A stretch of DNA of 64,000 bases from Actinomycetes bacterium (lineage in GTDB: Bacteria > Actinomycetota > Acidimicrobiia > Acidimicrobiales > RAAP-2). Below the pieces are notes generated by a model. That model saw only the letters and a program-made list of their open reading frames with translations, was not told where the DNA came from and did no database searches. The translations under genes and the position numbers were made by a program. Positions within the stretch are counted from its first letter, which is position 1, and every line of letters starts with the position of its first letter. Below are positions 24,110 to 32,440 of this stretch, in pieces. The DNA is taken from the NCBI GenBank assembly GCA_021848365.1, contig JAJZUS010000002.1, forward strand, positions 124,001-188,000, written 5' to 3'.

Positions 24110-25045
24110 TCAGTTGGCGGAGCGACTCCGCCCGGCGCGGGTCCCCCGAGTCACGAACTTGATCGCCATCTTGCGGCTGGCCTCGTCGATCATCTCGTCC
24201 CCGAACATCACCGCTCCCGATCCCTGGTCCGTGGCGGTGCGGTACGCCTCGAGGATGTCCCACGCCCGGTCGAACTGCTCCTGGGTCGGTGAGTAGACGT
24301 CGTTGAGGACGGCCGCCTGATCCGGGGTGAGCGCCCACTTGCCGTCGTAGCCGAGCACCCGCGTGCGCTGGGCGAACTCGCGCAGGGAGTCGAGGTCGCG
24401 CACCTTGAGGAATGGCCCGTCGATCACCTGGAGCCCGTTAGCGCGGCCCGCCATGAGGATCCGAGAGAACACGTAGTTGAAGTGGTCGCCGGGGTACTCG
24501 GGGATAGCGACCCCACCCGTGAGGACCGGCATCTCGATCGAGGCCGCGAAGTCAGCTGGCCCGAAGATGATCGTCTCGAGTCGCGGCGACGCCGCGCAGA
24601 TCTCGTCGACGTTGATCAGCCCCCGGGCGGTCTCGATCTGGGCCTCGATCCCGATGTGCCCGACCGGCAGTCCCGCGTTGCGCTCGACCTGGGTGAGGAG
24701 CAGGTCGAGGGCCACGACCTGGGCGGCCGATTCGACCTTGGGCAGCATGACCTCGTCGAGGCGGGGCCCGGCCTGTCCGACGACCTCGATCACGTCGCCG
24801 TAGGTCCACGGCGTGTCCCACGCGTTGACGCGCACGCAGAGAACACGCTCGCCCCACTCGTGGTCCCGGATCGCTCGGACCACCTTCTCGCGTGCGGCGA
24901 CCTTCTCCCCCGGCGCCACCGAGTCTTCGAGGTCGAGGAAGGTCATGTCGGCGCTCGTCTGGGGAGCCTTCGCCAGGAACCGGTCGGACGACCCCGGGGT
25001 GGAGAGGCAGGAACGACGGGGCAGGTCACGTGAGCGCTCGGACAT
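24110..25045 (-). CDS. CitE/HpcH-type CoA-ester lyase, probable malyl/beta-methylmalyl-CoA lyase
   Basis: 311 residues. TIM-barrel CitE-like fold: SCLSTPGSSDRFLAKAP at the start, FLDLEDSVAPGEK with the metal-binding acid, VRVNAWDTPWTYGD, VMLPKVES, the Glu in GIEAQIETARGLIN, FGPADFAASI, and YDGKWALTPDQ, where many lyases read GKxxIHP. Would cleave beta-methylmalyl-CoA to glyoxylate and propionyl-CoA. Distinct from citrate lyase, since no citF or citD is nearby. The M. tuberculosis Rv2498c lyase of leucine/itaconate breakdown is a related alternative. Start ATG is 6 nt after TAGGCT. Confidence 0.83.
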   Translation of the reverse strand: MSERSRDLPRRSCLSTPGSSDRFLAKAPQTSADMTFLDLEDSVAPGEKVAAREKVVRAIRDHEWGERVLCVRVNAWDTPWTYGDVIEVVGQAGPRLDEVMLPKVESAAQVVALDLLLTQVERNAGLPVGHIGIEAQIETARGLINVDEICAASPRLETIIFGPADFAASIEMPVLTGGVAIPEYPGDHFNYVFSRILMAGRANGLQVIDGPFLKVRDLDSLREFAQRTRVLGYDGKWALTPDQAAVLNDVYSPTQEQFDRAWDILEAYRTATDQGSGAVMFGDEMIDEASRKMAIKFVTRGTRAGRSRSAN

Positions 25046-25051
25046 GCGCCG

Positions 25052-25057
25052 AGCCTA
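25052..25057 (-). promoter_or_regulatory. Leaderless-type -10 element of the lyase gene
   Basis: TAGGCT, then CGGCGC (6 nt), then ATG on the minus strand. Confidence 0.55.
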
Positions 25058-25111
25058 CGTGGCCGGTTCTCCGCGGCGGGGCGGAAGTATTACATACCTC
25101 TTCATCAGGGA

Positions 25112-25123
25112 TTTTAGTTAAAA
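25112..25123. repeat. A+T-rich palindrome in the lyase/NlpC divergent region
   Basis: TTTTA-GT-TAAAA within an unusually A+T-rich patch (about 25088-25130) of this G+C-rich window, upstream of the NlpC/P60 gene. Candidate binding site for a nucleoid protein or regulator of cell-wall hydrolases. Confidence 0.35.
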
Positions 25124-25161
25124 CTTACCTTCTGGCCGATCGGCGGACAGGCCCGCAGAAC

Positions 25162-25167
25162 TAGCCT
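25162..25167 (+). promoter_or_regulatory. Leaderless-type -10 element of the NlpC/P60 gene
   Basis: TAGCCT followed by GGCACCC (7 nt) and the GTG start. Confidence 0.5.
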
Positions 25168-25174
25168 GGCACCC

Positions 25175-26278
25175 GTGACTGCCGTCGGGCGCGTGACGCG
25201 CTTCTCGACGCTCCAGCCGCCGCACAGGCTGCGTGGACGCCGACTCGTAGGGTCGGCGCTCGCCGTCGCGGCCACGCTCGGAACGCTCGTCGCCCCCACC
25301 GCCACGGCGGGGGCGACCGGGCTCACCAACGCCCGGGCGGAGGCGGCCACCCTCTACAAGCAGATCCAGACGATCAACAACCGGGTGGGCTACTTCGGCC
25401 AGAAGTACGACGCGACGCTCATCAACCTCCACCACATCAACAACGTCATCGTCAACACGAAGAACATCGTCGCCCAGATCGAGCGCCAGGTCGCCCACGG
25501 CAACACCCAACTCCGCCAGGACGCGGTCTTCGCCTACGTGATGGCCGGAGCCGCGGCCAGCAACAACCCGCTCTTCTCGGCCAACGCCACGCAGATCGGC
25601 GCGACACAGGTCTACGGCCAGTTCGCCCAGGGCAATATCAGCACCCAGATCGCGAACCTCAAGAACTACAAGATCAAGTTGACCCAGGAGCGTTCGATCC
25701 TCGCCGCCGAGGACCGCAAGGCGGCCGACGCCGCGCGCACCGCCGCCAAGGCCTTCCACGAGGCGAAGTTGCTGCAAGCGTCACTCCAGAACACGCTGAG
25801 CAAGGTGAAGGGTCAGATCGCCTACTACATCAACCAGCAGCAGGCCGCGGCGAACGCGGCCTCGGCGAGCGCCCTCAGCAACGCGAAGCCGGTCGCGGGG
25901 TTCCCGGCCCCACCCCCCAACTCGCGCGCCGACATCGCCATTCGAGCCGCCCTCAGCTTCCTGGGCGTTCCGTACGTCTGGGGAGGGGCGTCGCGCTCCG
26001 GCGTCGACTGCTCCGGGCTCGTGATGCTCGCCTACGAGGCCGCCGGGATCTACCTCCCCCACTACTCCGGCGCTCAGTTCGCGGACACGGTGCGCGTCCC
26101 CCTCTGGGACCTCCAGCCGGGCGACCTGCTCTTCTACGGCTACAACGGTGACGAACACGTCGCCATGTACCTCGGCCACGGAATGATGATCGAGGCTCCG
26201 AGCACGGGTTACACGGTCCACATCACGCCCGTGCGCCTCGGCTACGGGTTCGCCGGCGCCGGTCGGCCGCGCGCGTAG
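25175..26278 (+). CDS. Secreted NlpC/P60 peptidoglycan endopeptidase (RipA-like)
   Basis: 367 residues. Basic N-terminus and hydrophobic stretch LVGSALAVAATLGTLVAP ending near TATAGA look like a signal peptide. Residues 50-235 are a long coiled-coil region, as in RipA, which blocks the active site until processed. The C-terminal NlpC/P60 domain (about 250-367) has the catalytic Cys279 (GVDCSGLVM) and His328 (GDEHVAMYLGH). It cuts D-Glu-diaminopimelate bonds in peptide stems and acts in daughter-cell separation. The Lgt-like gene follows after 10 bases. Confidence 0.93.
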   Translation: MTAVGRVTRFSTLQPPHRLRGRRLVGSALAVAATLGTLVAPTATAGATGLTNARAEAATLYKQIQTINNRVGYFGQKYDATLINLHHINNVIVNTKNIVAQIERQVAHGNTQLRQDAVFAYVMAGAAASNNPLFSANATQIGATQVYGQFAQGNISTQIANLKNYKIKLTQERSILAAEDRKAADAARTAAKAFHEAKLLQASLQNTLSKVKGQIAYYINQQQAAANAASASALSNAKPVAGFPAPPPNSRADIAIRAALSFLGVPYVWGGASRSGVDCSGLVMLAYEAAGIYLPHYSGAQFADTVRVPLWDLQPGDLLFYGYNGDEHVAMYLGHGMMIEAPSTGYTVHITPVRLGYGFAGAGRPRA

Positions 26279-26288
26279 TCCGCCCGCA

Positions 26289-27065
26289 GTGTCCGGCGTC
26301 CCGACCGCGATCCACCTCGGCCCCCTCGTCTTCCACCTCTACGGCCTGGGCCTCGCCGTCGCCGCCTACGTCACCTACCTGTACCTGGGTCGACGACTCG
26401 CGCGCCGCGGCCTCGACGTCAGCCGCGTGGCCGCCTTCGCCGGATGGATCGTGGTGGCCGCCCTCGTCGGGGCCCGCGTCGCCCACGTGGCGACGAACTG
26501 GTCGATCTACGCCCACGATCCGGCTCGCTGGTTCGCGGTGTGGGAGGGGGGCCTCGCCAGCTTCGGCGGCATCGCCGCCGCCGTCCCGGTGGCCGTCTAC
26601 CTGGTACGACGCTGGTGGCCGAGCGTCTCACTCGCGGCCTTCGCCGACGCCGTCGTCCCCGCCCTGGTCGCGGGGTGGGCCCTCGGGCGCGTGCTCGGAC
26701 CACAGTTCATGGTCGCGGGCGGTGGTCACCTCACCCACCAGTGGTTCGGACTCCACTATCACGGTCAGGTCGGCAAGCGTGTGCCCGTCCCCCTCATCCA
26801 GGGGGCCGAGGACGGCACGCTCTGGGCGATTCTTATCGGTCTGGAGCATCGTGGGCTCGGGCGTCGACCCGGGCTGATCGCCGGATGGGCCATGACGGTG
26901 TGGGGTGTCGTGCGCTCGACCGACGAACGCCTCCTCCTCGGGCAGAACTCCCACTCCGGCTCTGTCGGCGTCCAGCTCGCCGGTCTCGCGCTCGCCGCCG
27001 CCGGTCTCGCGCTCGTCGCCTGGTCGCTCCGCCGTCCTAGAGGAGAGGCTCGAACCGCGCGGTGA
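26289..27065 (+). CDS. Divergent prolipoprotein diacylglyceryl transferase (Lgt)-like membrane protein
   Basis: 258 residues, GTG start, about seven membrane helices. The first half follows Lgt: PLVFHLYGLGLAVAAY, then a VGARVAHV and WEGGLASFGGIAAAVP segment corresponding to the W-x-GG-M-x-x-(H/W)-GG region. The hallmark G-R-x-x-N-F-x-N-x-E segment, which carries the essential Arg and Asn residues, is replaced by LGRVLGPQFMVAGGG and no Asn pair is found. It could be a diverged Lgt or a paralogue with another lipid substrate. The 3' end overlaps the opposing tryptophanase gene by 29 bases. Confidence 0.68.
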   Translation: MSGVPTAIHLGPLVFHLYGLGLAVAAYVTYLYLGRRLARRGLDVSRVAAFAGWIVVAALVGARVAHVATNWSIYAHDPARWFAVWEGGLASFGGIAAAVPVAVYLVRRWWPSVSLAAFADAVVPALVAGWALGRVLGPQFMVAGGGHLTHQWFGLHYHGQVGKRVPVPLIQGAEDGTLWAILIGLEHRGLGRRPGLIAGWAMTVWGVVRSTDERLLLGQNSHSGSVGVQLAGLALAAAGLALVAWSLRRPRGEARTAR

Positions 27066-28416
27066 AGTGGCGCAGCGCCGGTGGCTCGTGGACCATCCGA
27101 TACCCGCGCAGACTCTCGGCTCGTTCGGCGACCGCGGTGACCACCTCGATGACGTAGTCGATGTGACTCTGCGTGTAGGTGCGTCGAGGGATGGCCAGGC
27201 GCACCAACTCCATCGCTGCCGGCTGCTCGGAGCCGTCGGGGTGGCGACCGAACATCACGGTGCCGATCTCGACGGAGCGCACCCCACCGAGCTCGTAGAG
27301 GGCGACCGAGAGCGCCTGGCCCGGGTAGGCCAGCGGGTCGATGTGGGGCAGGAGCGCCTTCGCGTCGAGGTAGACGGCGTGACCCCCGATGGGCCAGACC
27401 ACGGGGACCCCGGCGTCGCGCAGCGCCTCACCGAGGTAGGCGGTCGAGCGGATCCGGTAGCGCAGGTAGTCGTGGTGCACCGCTTCCGAGAGCCCCTGAG
27501 CCAACGCCTCGAGGTCGCGTCCGGCGAGCCCCCCGTAGGTCGGAAAGCCCTCGGTGAGGATGAGCAGGTTGCGGCACGACTCGGCGAGGGCGTCGTCGTT
27601 GAGCGCCAACCAGCCACCGATGTTCCCGAAGGGGTCCTTCTTCGCCGACATGGTCATGCCGTCGGCGAGCGACGCCATCTCGCGCACGATGTCCGCGACC
27701 TCGCGCTCACCTTGGCCCGGCTCCCGCTCGTGGATGAACCAGGCGTTCTCTGCGAAGCGGCACGCGTCGAGGAAGAACGGAATGCCGTAGCGGTGGCAGA
27801 TCTCGCTCACACCTCGGATGTTCTCGAGGGAGACCGGCTGACCACCACCGGAGTTGTTGGTCACCGTGAGCATCACGACCGGAACGTCGCGCCCCCGCTC
27901 CTCGAGGACCCGTTCCAGGGCGGCGAGGTCCATATTCCCCTTGAACGGGTGGTCCAGTGCGGGGTCGTGCCCCTCCTCGATCACGAGGTCGACGGCGTCG
28001 GCCCCACTCGCCTCGACGTTCGCGCGAGTGGTGTCGAAGTGGGTGTTGTTCGGCACGACCTTGCCCGGACCACCGAGCGCGGTGAAGAGGATCTTCTCGG
28101 CGGCCCGCCCCTGGTGGGTGGGGATGATGTGGCGGAAGGGGAAGAGGTCCTTCACCGCCGCCTCGAACCGGAACCACGACGGGGACCCCGCGTAGCTCTC
28201 GTCGCCGTGCTGGATCGCCGCCCACTGGTCACGAGACATCGCGCCCGTCCCCGAGTCCGTCAAGAGGTCGATCAGCACGTCCTCGGCGCGCAGACTGAAG
28301 AGGTTGTAGCCGGCGGCGCGGATGGCGACCTCCCGCTCGGATGCGGTCGTCATCCGCAGTGGCTCCACCGAGTGGATCCGGAAGGGTTCGATGATCGTGC
28401 GGAACTGGTGGTCCAT
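27037..28416 (-). CDS. tnaA: Tryptophanase
   Basis: PLP enzyme splitting tryptophan to indole, pyruvate and ammonia. 459 residues. EPFRIHSVEPL, GYNLFSLRAEDVLIDLLTD, THQGRAAEKILF, PLP lysine in MSAKKDPFGNIGG, TEGFPTYGGLAGRD and LRHFTARF mark the tryptophanase/tyrosine phenol-lyase family. At the point where tyrosine phenol-lyase has M-E-R (Arg381 binds the phenol) this protein has RSVEIG, as tryptophanase does, and the C-terminal His of RHFTA is kept, so tryptophanase is favoured. No tnaC leader or tryptophan permease is present. The ATG lies 6 nt after TACGAT. Confidence 0.88.
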   Translation of the reverse strand: MDHQFRTIIEPFRIHSVEPLRMTTASEREVAIRAAGYNLFSLRAEDVLIDLLTDSGTGAMSRDQWAAIQHGDESYAGSPSWFRFEAAVKDLFPFRHIIPTHQGRAAEKILFTALGGPGKVVPNNTHFDTTRANVEASGADAVDLVIEEGHDPALDHPFKGNMDLAALERVLEERGRDVPVVMLTVTNNSGGGQPVSLENIRGVSEICHRYGIPFFLDACRFAENAWFIHEREPGQGEREVADIVREMASLADGMTMSAKKDPFGNIGGWLALNDDALAESCRNLLILTEGFPTYGGLAGRDLEALAQGLSEAVHHDYLRYRIRSTAYLGEALRDAGVPVVWPIGGHAVYLDAKALLPHIDPLAYPGQALSVALYELGGVRSVEIGTVMFGRHPDGSEQPAAMELVRLAIPRRTYTQSHIDYVIEVVTAVAERAESLRGYRMVHEPPALRHFTARFEPLL

Positions 28417-28422
28417 GACCCG

Positions 28423-28428
28423 ATCGTA
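28423..28428 (-). promoter_or_regulatory. Leaderless-type -10 element of tnaA
   Basis: TACGAT, then CGGGTC (6 nt), then ATG on the minus strand. Confidence 0.5.
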
Positions 28429-28447
28429 GGTCGGTCGAGCGAGGCGC

Positions 28448-29497
28448 CTACTGGAGGCCGTTCCACTCCTCGTCGCTCAGTCGCCCGACCTCGCGCACGT
28501 CGCTCGGAGCCACCTCGAGCAGGACGTGCTCGTCGGCCACGTAGGAGACGTGATCGAGGCCGAGCCGCCTCCAGGGCCCGAAGACGCGACGACCGGGGCC
28601 CGGGTTCGAGTACACGCCCCGCACGAGGACGGCGTCGGGGGCGGCCGCAACGACGAGGGCCGGCCGCTCCTTGCTGCGGATCTCCGGCTGCGCCGGGTCC
28701 GGCTCGCTGAAGGGCATCTCCACGTGCACGACCACTCCGGCCAGCGGGTGGGCGAGATCGACGCGACGCGCCTCCGCCGGAGTGAGTCGCGCACTCCGTC
28801 GCACCACCTCGATCGGTGCGACGCGACTCGGCCGCGGCGTCGAGGGCGTCGCCGTGGGAGGAGCGCCCGTCGGGCCCTTCGTCTTCGCGCCGCGGGGGGC
28901 GGGGTGCGCGGTCGCGCGACGCTGAGCCTTCTCCGCCTCCTTGCGCGCCTGCCGACGGGCCCGCACCTCGGGATCGACGTCTCGCGGGGCGAGCACCGAG
29001 CGCACGGGTGCCACCTCCACCGCCGGTAGTGCCCACTCGGGACGCTCGTCCAGCAGTCGGCGACAGTGGGGGGCGGCCGGGAACGATTCGCTGACGGCGA
29101 AGGCGAGGAGGGCCGCGATCTCGTCCCCCGTGACGCCGTCGGACGCCAGGGCGTCCACGGCGTGGGCTAGCTGCTCGTAGGACGGATGGTCCGCGTGGTC
29201 TCCGAGTGCGGTGACGACACGGTCGAGCGCACCGGCGACCATGAGTTCGAGCAGAGCCCGCACGGCGACGATCGGCGCACCGGCGACGAACGCGGAGAGG
29301 TCGCGCCGCTGGTGGAGTCCCCGCAGCGGAACGGCCACGGCCGGTGAGAGACGGGCGCTCGGGCGTAGGTCGAGCGAGTCGACCACCTCGAGCACGGCCG
29401 TCGCATCGAGCCGGGCGAGACCGCGTCGCGCCATCACCGCCGGCGCGTCACCATGACCAGCATTCGTACTCTCGGTGGGGATTGGATCGTCGCTCAT
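28448..29497 (-). CDS. Unknown helical protein with a PemK/MazF-like C-terminal domain
   Basis: 349 residues from the ATG at 29497. Residues 20-165 are mostly helical, rich in Ala, Leu and Val, with no family recognised. Residues 165-245 are a basic, Pro-rich linker. Residues 247-349 follow the PemK/MazF pattern: LAGVVVHVEMPFSEP, then SKERPALVVAA, VLVRGVYS and LGLDHVSYV, matching the strand order and the K-x-RP motif of that SH3-like toxin fold. The usual toxin is only about 110 residues and has an antitoxin gene upstream; neither holds here. An RNA-binding or regulatory use of the fold is possible. Weak similarity judged by eye. Confidence 0.6.
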   Translation of the reverse strand: MSDDPIPTESTNAGHGDAPAVMARRGLARLDATAVLEVVDSLDLRPSARLSPAVAVPLRGLHQRRDLSAFVAGAPIVAVRALLELMVAGALDRVVTALGDHADHPSYEQLAHAVDALASDGVTGDEIAALLAFAVSESFPAAPHCRRLLDERPEWALPAVEVAPVRSVLAPRDVDPEVRARRQARKEAEKAQRRATAHPAPRGAKTKGPTGAPPTATPSTPRPSRVAPIEVVRRSARLTPAEARRVDLAHPLAGVVVHVEMPFSEPDPAQPEIRSKERPALVVAAAPDAVLVRGVYSNPGPGRRVFGPWRRLGLDHVSYVADEHVLLEVAPSDVREVGRLSDEEWNGLQ

Positions 29498-29529
29498 GAC
29501 CGGGCCAGCGTACCCAAGGTCGACGGGTC

Positions 29530-31911
29530 TCAGCCGGGGGGGAGGCGGTTCCCTCCGTACGACGCGAGGAACCCGCGACACTCCTCGATGGGCATGGGAC
29601 GGGCGATGTGGTACCCCTGGATGAGGTCGACGTTCAGGTTCGCGAGCGCGTCGTAGATCTCGGCCGTCTCGACGCCCTCGGCGACCACGTCGAGACTCAT
29701 CGCCCTTCCCAGTTCGATGGCGGCCTTCACGACCGCGAGCGCCTTGTCGTTGGTGAGGAGGCGACGCGTGAAGGCCTTGTCGATCTTCAGCTCGTCGACG
29801 GAGAAGTCGACCAGCTTGGAGAGTGCCGAGAACCCCGTCCCGAAGTCGTCGACCGAGATTCGCACGCCCGAACGGCGAAGCGACTCGATGCCCCGGCCCA
29901 CCTTCTCGTTGTCGTTGGCCAGGATGCTCTCGGTGATCTCGATCGTGAGCCGTGTCGGAGGGAAGCCGCTCTCGCCGAGCACGCGATGAAGGAGTTGGGG
30001 AAAGTCGCCGTTGACGAAGTCACGCTCGGACACGTTCACGCTGAGTCGGTGCAACCCGTGTGCGTCACCCAGGCTCTGTACCTGATCGATGGAACGGCGC
30101 AGTACGTGCTCGGTGAAGGGGACCATCAGACCCTGCAGCTCGATCATGGGCACGAAGCGATCGGGCGGTATCGGGCCATAGCCTTCCGGGCTCCACCGAG
30201 CCAGTGCCTCGCACCCCACGATGGACGAGGTGCCGACGTGGACCACGGGTTGGAGGTGGACTCCAATGCTCTGGTCGCGCACGGCCTGACTCACCCTCCC
30301 GAAGAGCACGAGACGACTCGGATCGCTTCGATCGTGCTCGAAGTCGTAGTGCCTCACCCCCGAGCGATCTCCCTTGGCTCGGTACATCGCGATGTCCGCC
30401 TTGCGAATCAACTCGTCCTGCGACTCACCATCGACCACGCGAACGGCGACGCCCACACTGGCGCTGAGCTGCAAGGACAGTCCGTCGACCTCCGTTGGCT
30501 CTCGGACCAGTCCCTCGATGCGATGGGCCACCACCGTCAGCTCCTCGCGCGACGCGTGCGGCAGGTACATTGCGAACTCATCGCCCCCGAGGCGCGCGAG
30601 AACTCCCGGGGTGTCGACACCCCCTCGCAGACGATGGGCCAACTGCACCAGCACCAGATCGCCTGCTCGATGGCCGAGTGAGTCGTTGACCTCCTTGAAG
30701 TTGTCGAGATCGACGAGGATCACGCCGCCGACTCCACTCGTCCCGTCCGCGGCTCCGTCGTCCTCGGCGCGCGCCAGGGCTCGCCGGTTGGCGAGACCCG
30801 TGAGCGCGTCGGTCTCCGCGAGGGCTTTGAACGCATCCGACTGGACTCGCTCGATCCGAAGGGACATGAGGAGCCGGACGAGGAGAACCAGGATGGCGGC
30901 CAGGGCGAGACCCCCCACGACCGGTGGATCGCGAAAGAGCGCGGCGAGTGAGGTCACGATCATCGCCAGGAGGCCGAACGCCGCGATCTTGCGAGCTTGC
31001 ACGTAGCTCGACACCGACTCGTGGGACACGTTCCGCGTCGTGGGCCGGTCGACGTCGATGGAGGCCGCCCAGCCACCGAGGGCGTACGCCGCGATCCAGC
31101 TGAGGTCGATGAGCACGCCCCAGTGCGCGGTGTCGTGGACCGCGTCGCGCTGCGCCAGGACCATGCCCACCGAGATCACCAGTGCGGCACCACCGACGTA
31201 GGGGACGACGTGGTCTCTCGTCACGTCGACCATCGTCGTGGCCGTCGCGGCGATGACGATGATGGCGACGAGGGCCATGCCGATGACCCAGTGCTCACGA
31301 TGATTCAGACGCGTGAAGACCTCGGACACCTGCCCCAGCACACGGTTGAGATAGAGCCAACTGAGTGCGGCGGACAGCGCCAGCCCGCCCGCGACCGCGT
31401 CGATCTTCAGCGATAGGGTCAGCGTGCTGAGCGAGGAGTACGCGAGGGCCAGAACGAACGCGACGCCGCAGACGCTGATCATGACCGCGAACTCGAGGTT
31501 GGCGGTGGGCGGGGCGAAGGGATTCACGCCCCTCGGCAGGGAGCCGAACAGCAGACCGGCCGTCGCCGTGAGGCCCTCCGCCACCAGGAGCAGCCCCCAC
31601 GCGAGGCGTCGGAACTCGCCCGCGCGGAGACGGCGCACCACGGGAACGGAGAGGAGGACGATGACTCCGGCGAAGATCACCCGATCGGAGACCTCGAAGA
31701 CCTCCCCGTGACGGCCGGCGCCGATCAGAAGCAGCGAGACCAGCATCGCCAGCAGGATGCTCCGAGAATCGGTCAACGAGGCCCGGCGGAGGCGACCGAC
31801 GAAGGCGACCGAACGAGTCACCATATCGTCACCGGAGGAAGCGCCACGACCGGCTCGCTCGGCCGCTTCGTCACGAGGTGGACCGTCCGCCGCACGTCCC
31901 GCGTCTCGCAC
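29530..31911 (-). CDS. Membrane GGDEF-EAL cyclic-di-GMP protein
   Basis: 793 residues if the GTG at 31911 is used; an ATG at 31824 (29 residues shorter, nearer the membrane region) is equally possible. Eight or more membrane helices span about residues 45-355. A GGDEF domain follows (about 370-530) with intact RLGGDEFAMYL and DLDNFKEVND. No RxxD inhibitory site at the usual spacing is evident. The EAL domain (about 540-790) keeps the catalytic set: CEALARW, SVNVSERDF, EITES, DDFGTGFS, KIDKAF, AEGVET and QGYHIARPMP. So both making and breaking of c-di-GMP look possible. A 15-base palindrome lies directly upstream of the GTG. Confidence 0.92.
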   Translation of the reverse strand: MRDAGRAADGPPRDEAAERAGRGASSGDDMVTRSVAFVGRLRRASLTDSRSILLAMLVSLLLIGAGRHGEVFEVSDRVIFAGVIVLLSVPVVRRLRAGEFRRLAWGLLLVAEGLTATAGLLFGSLPRGVNPFAPPTANLEFAVMISVCGVAFVLALAYSSLSTLTLSLKIDAVAGGLALSAALSWLYLNRVLGQVSEVFTRLNHREHWVIGMALVAIIVIAATATTMVDVTRDHVVPYVGGAALVISVGMVLAQRDAVHDTAHWGVLIDLSWIAAYALGGWAASIDVDRPTTRNVSHESVSSYVQARKIAAFGLLAMIVTSLAALFRDPPVVGGLALAAILVLLVRLLMSLRIERVQSDAFKALAETDALTGLANRRALARAEDDGAADGTSGVGGVILVDLDNFKEVNDSLGHRAGDLVLVQLAHRLRGGVDTPGVLARLGGDEFAMYLPHASREELTVVAHRIEGLVREPTEVDGLSLQLSASVGVAVRVVDGESQDELIRKADIAMYRAKGDRSGVRHYDFEHDRSDPSRLVLFGRVSQAVRDQSIGVHLQPVVHVGTSSIVGCEALARWSPEGYGPIPPDRFVPMIELQGLMVPFTEHVLRRSIDQVQSLGDAHGLHRLSVNVSERDFVNGDFPQLLHRVLGESGFPPTRLTIEITESILANDNEKVGRGIESLRRSGVRISVDDFGTGFSALSKLVDFSVDELKIDKAFTRRLLTNDKALAVVKAAIELGRAMSLDVVAEGVETAEIYDALANLNVDLIQGYHIARPMPIEECRGFLASYGGNRLPPG

Positions 31912-31926
31912 CTGAGTAGTACTCAG
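31912..31926. promoter_or_regulatory. 15-base perfect palindrome upstream of the GGDEF-EAL gene
   Basis: CTGAGTA-G-TACTCAG, 7-base arms around one base. It abuts the GTG start at 31911, or lies 88 bases before the alternative ATG. It looks like an operator for a dimeric regulator. Confidence 0.5.
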
Positions 31927-32440
31927 TCACATTCGGGCCGCGGACGGCCACGATCGACGGCATCGGCGCCACTCTCCCCCCAGAGCGATTGACGGACGTT
32001 ATCACGCGACCGGGAATGTCACGCGGCGATCAATCAAAGACCCGAGGTCGTATCGGCGGGCCGTGGCCCGCGACGTGACGTTGCTCGACCGCGCCACACG
32101 ATCCGAGGGGTCGCGACGGTCGCCGCACCGTTGACGGGTCACCCTCCCTGGCTGATCGTTCGAGCGCGTCGTTCGAAGCGAACCCGGCCACTCGATCCCA
32201 CCGACGACGATCGCTCACCTTGCGAGCAACACATCTCCCCCACGTTCGGTGCGCGACCGAGAGGAGTCGCCACCCGACGCGGGTCGGCCCGTCGCCAGGC
32301 GGGCCGGGAACGAGCGAGGATCGTGAAGAGTGGGTTCGTGACCAATCACCTGCTCGCCCCGCGGACCGTTCCGTTCGCTGCGTCCTCCAACCCGGGTCTC
32401 CCGTCACCACGACGCACGATCCCCGCGGGACCGGAACGCG
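31927..32440. other. 514-base stretch without a supported gene
   Basis: Lies between the start of the GGDEF-EAL gene and the end of the next acyl-CoA dehydrogenase gene. Short open frames on both strands (up to about 126 codons) have no recognisable motif, plausible start context or homology that I can see. The part nearest 31927-32040 presumably holds the promoter of the GGDEF-EAL gene. No tRNA-like or terminator structure was noticed. It is the longest such gap in the window. Confidence 0.6.

Noticed and set aside
25046-25174. c-di-AMP (ydaO) riboswitch in front of the NlpC/P60 gene
   Set aside because: Such riboswitches are common before actinobacterial cell-wall hydrolase genes, but the gap is short, I find no conserved core, and a -10 element lies 7 nt from the start.
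27037-28416. Tyrosine phenol-lyase
   Set aside because: The phenol-binding Arg of the MER motif is Ile here (RSVEIG) and the tryptophanase-type C-terminal His is present.
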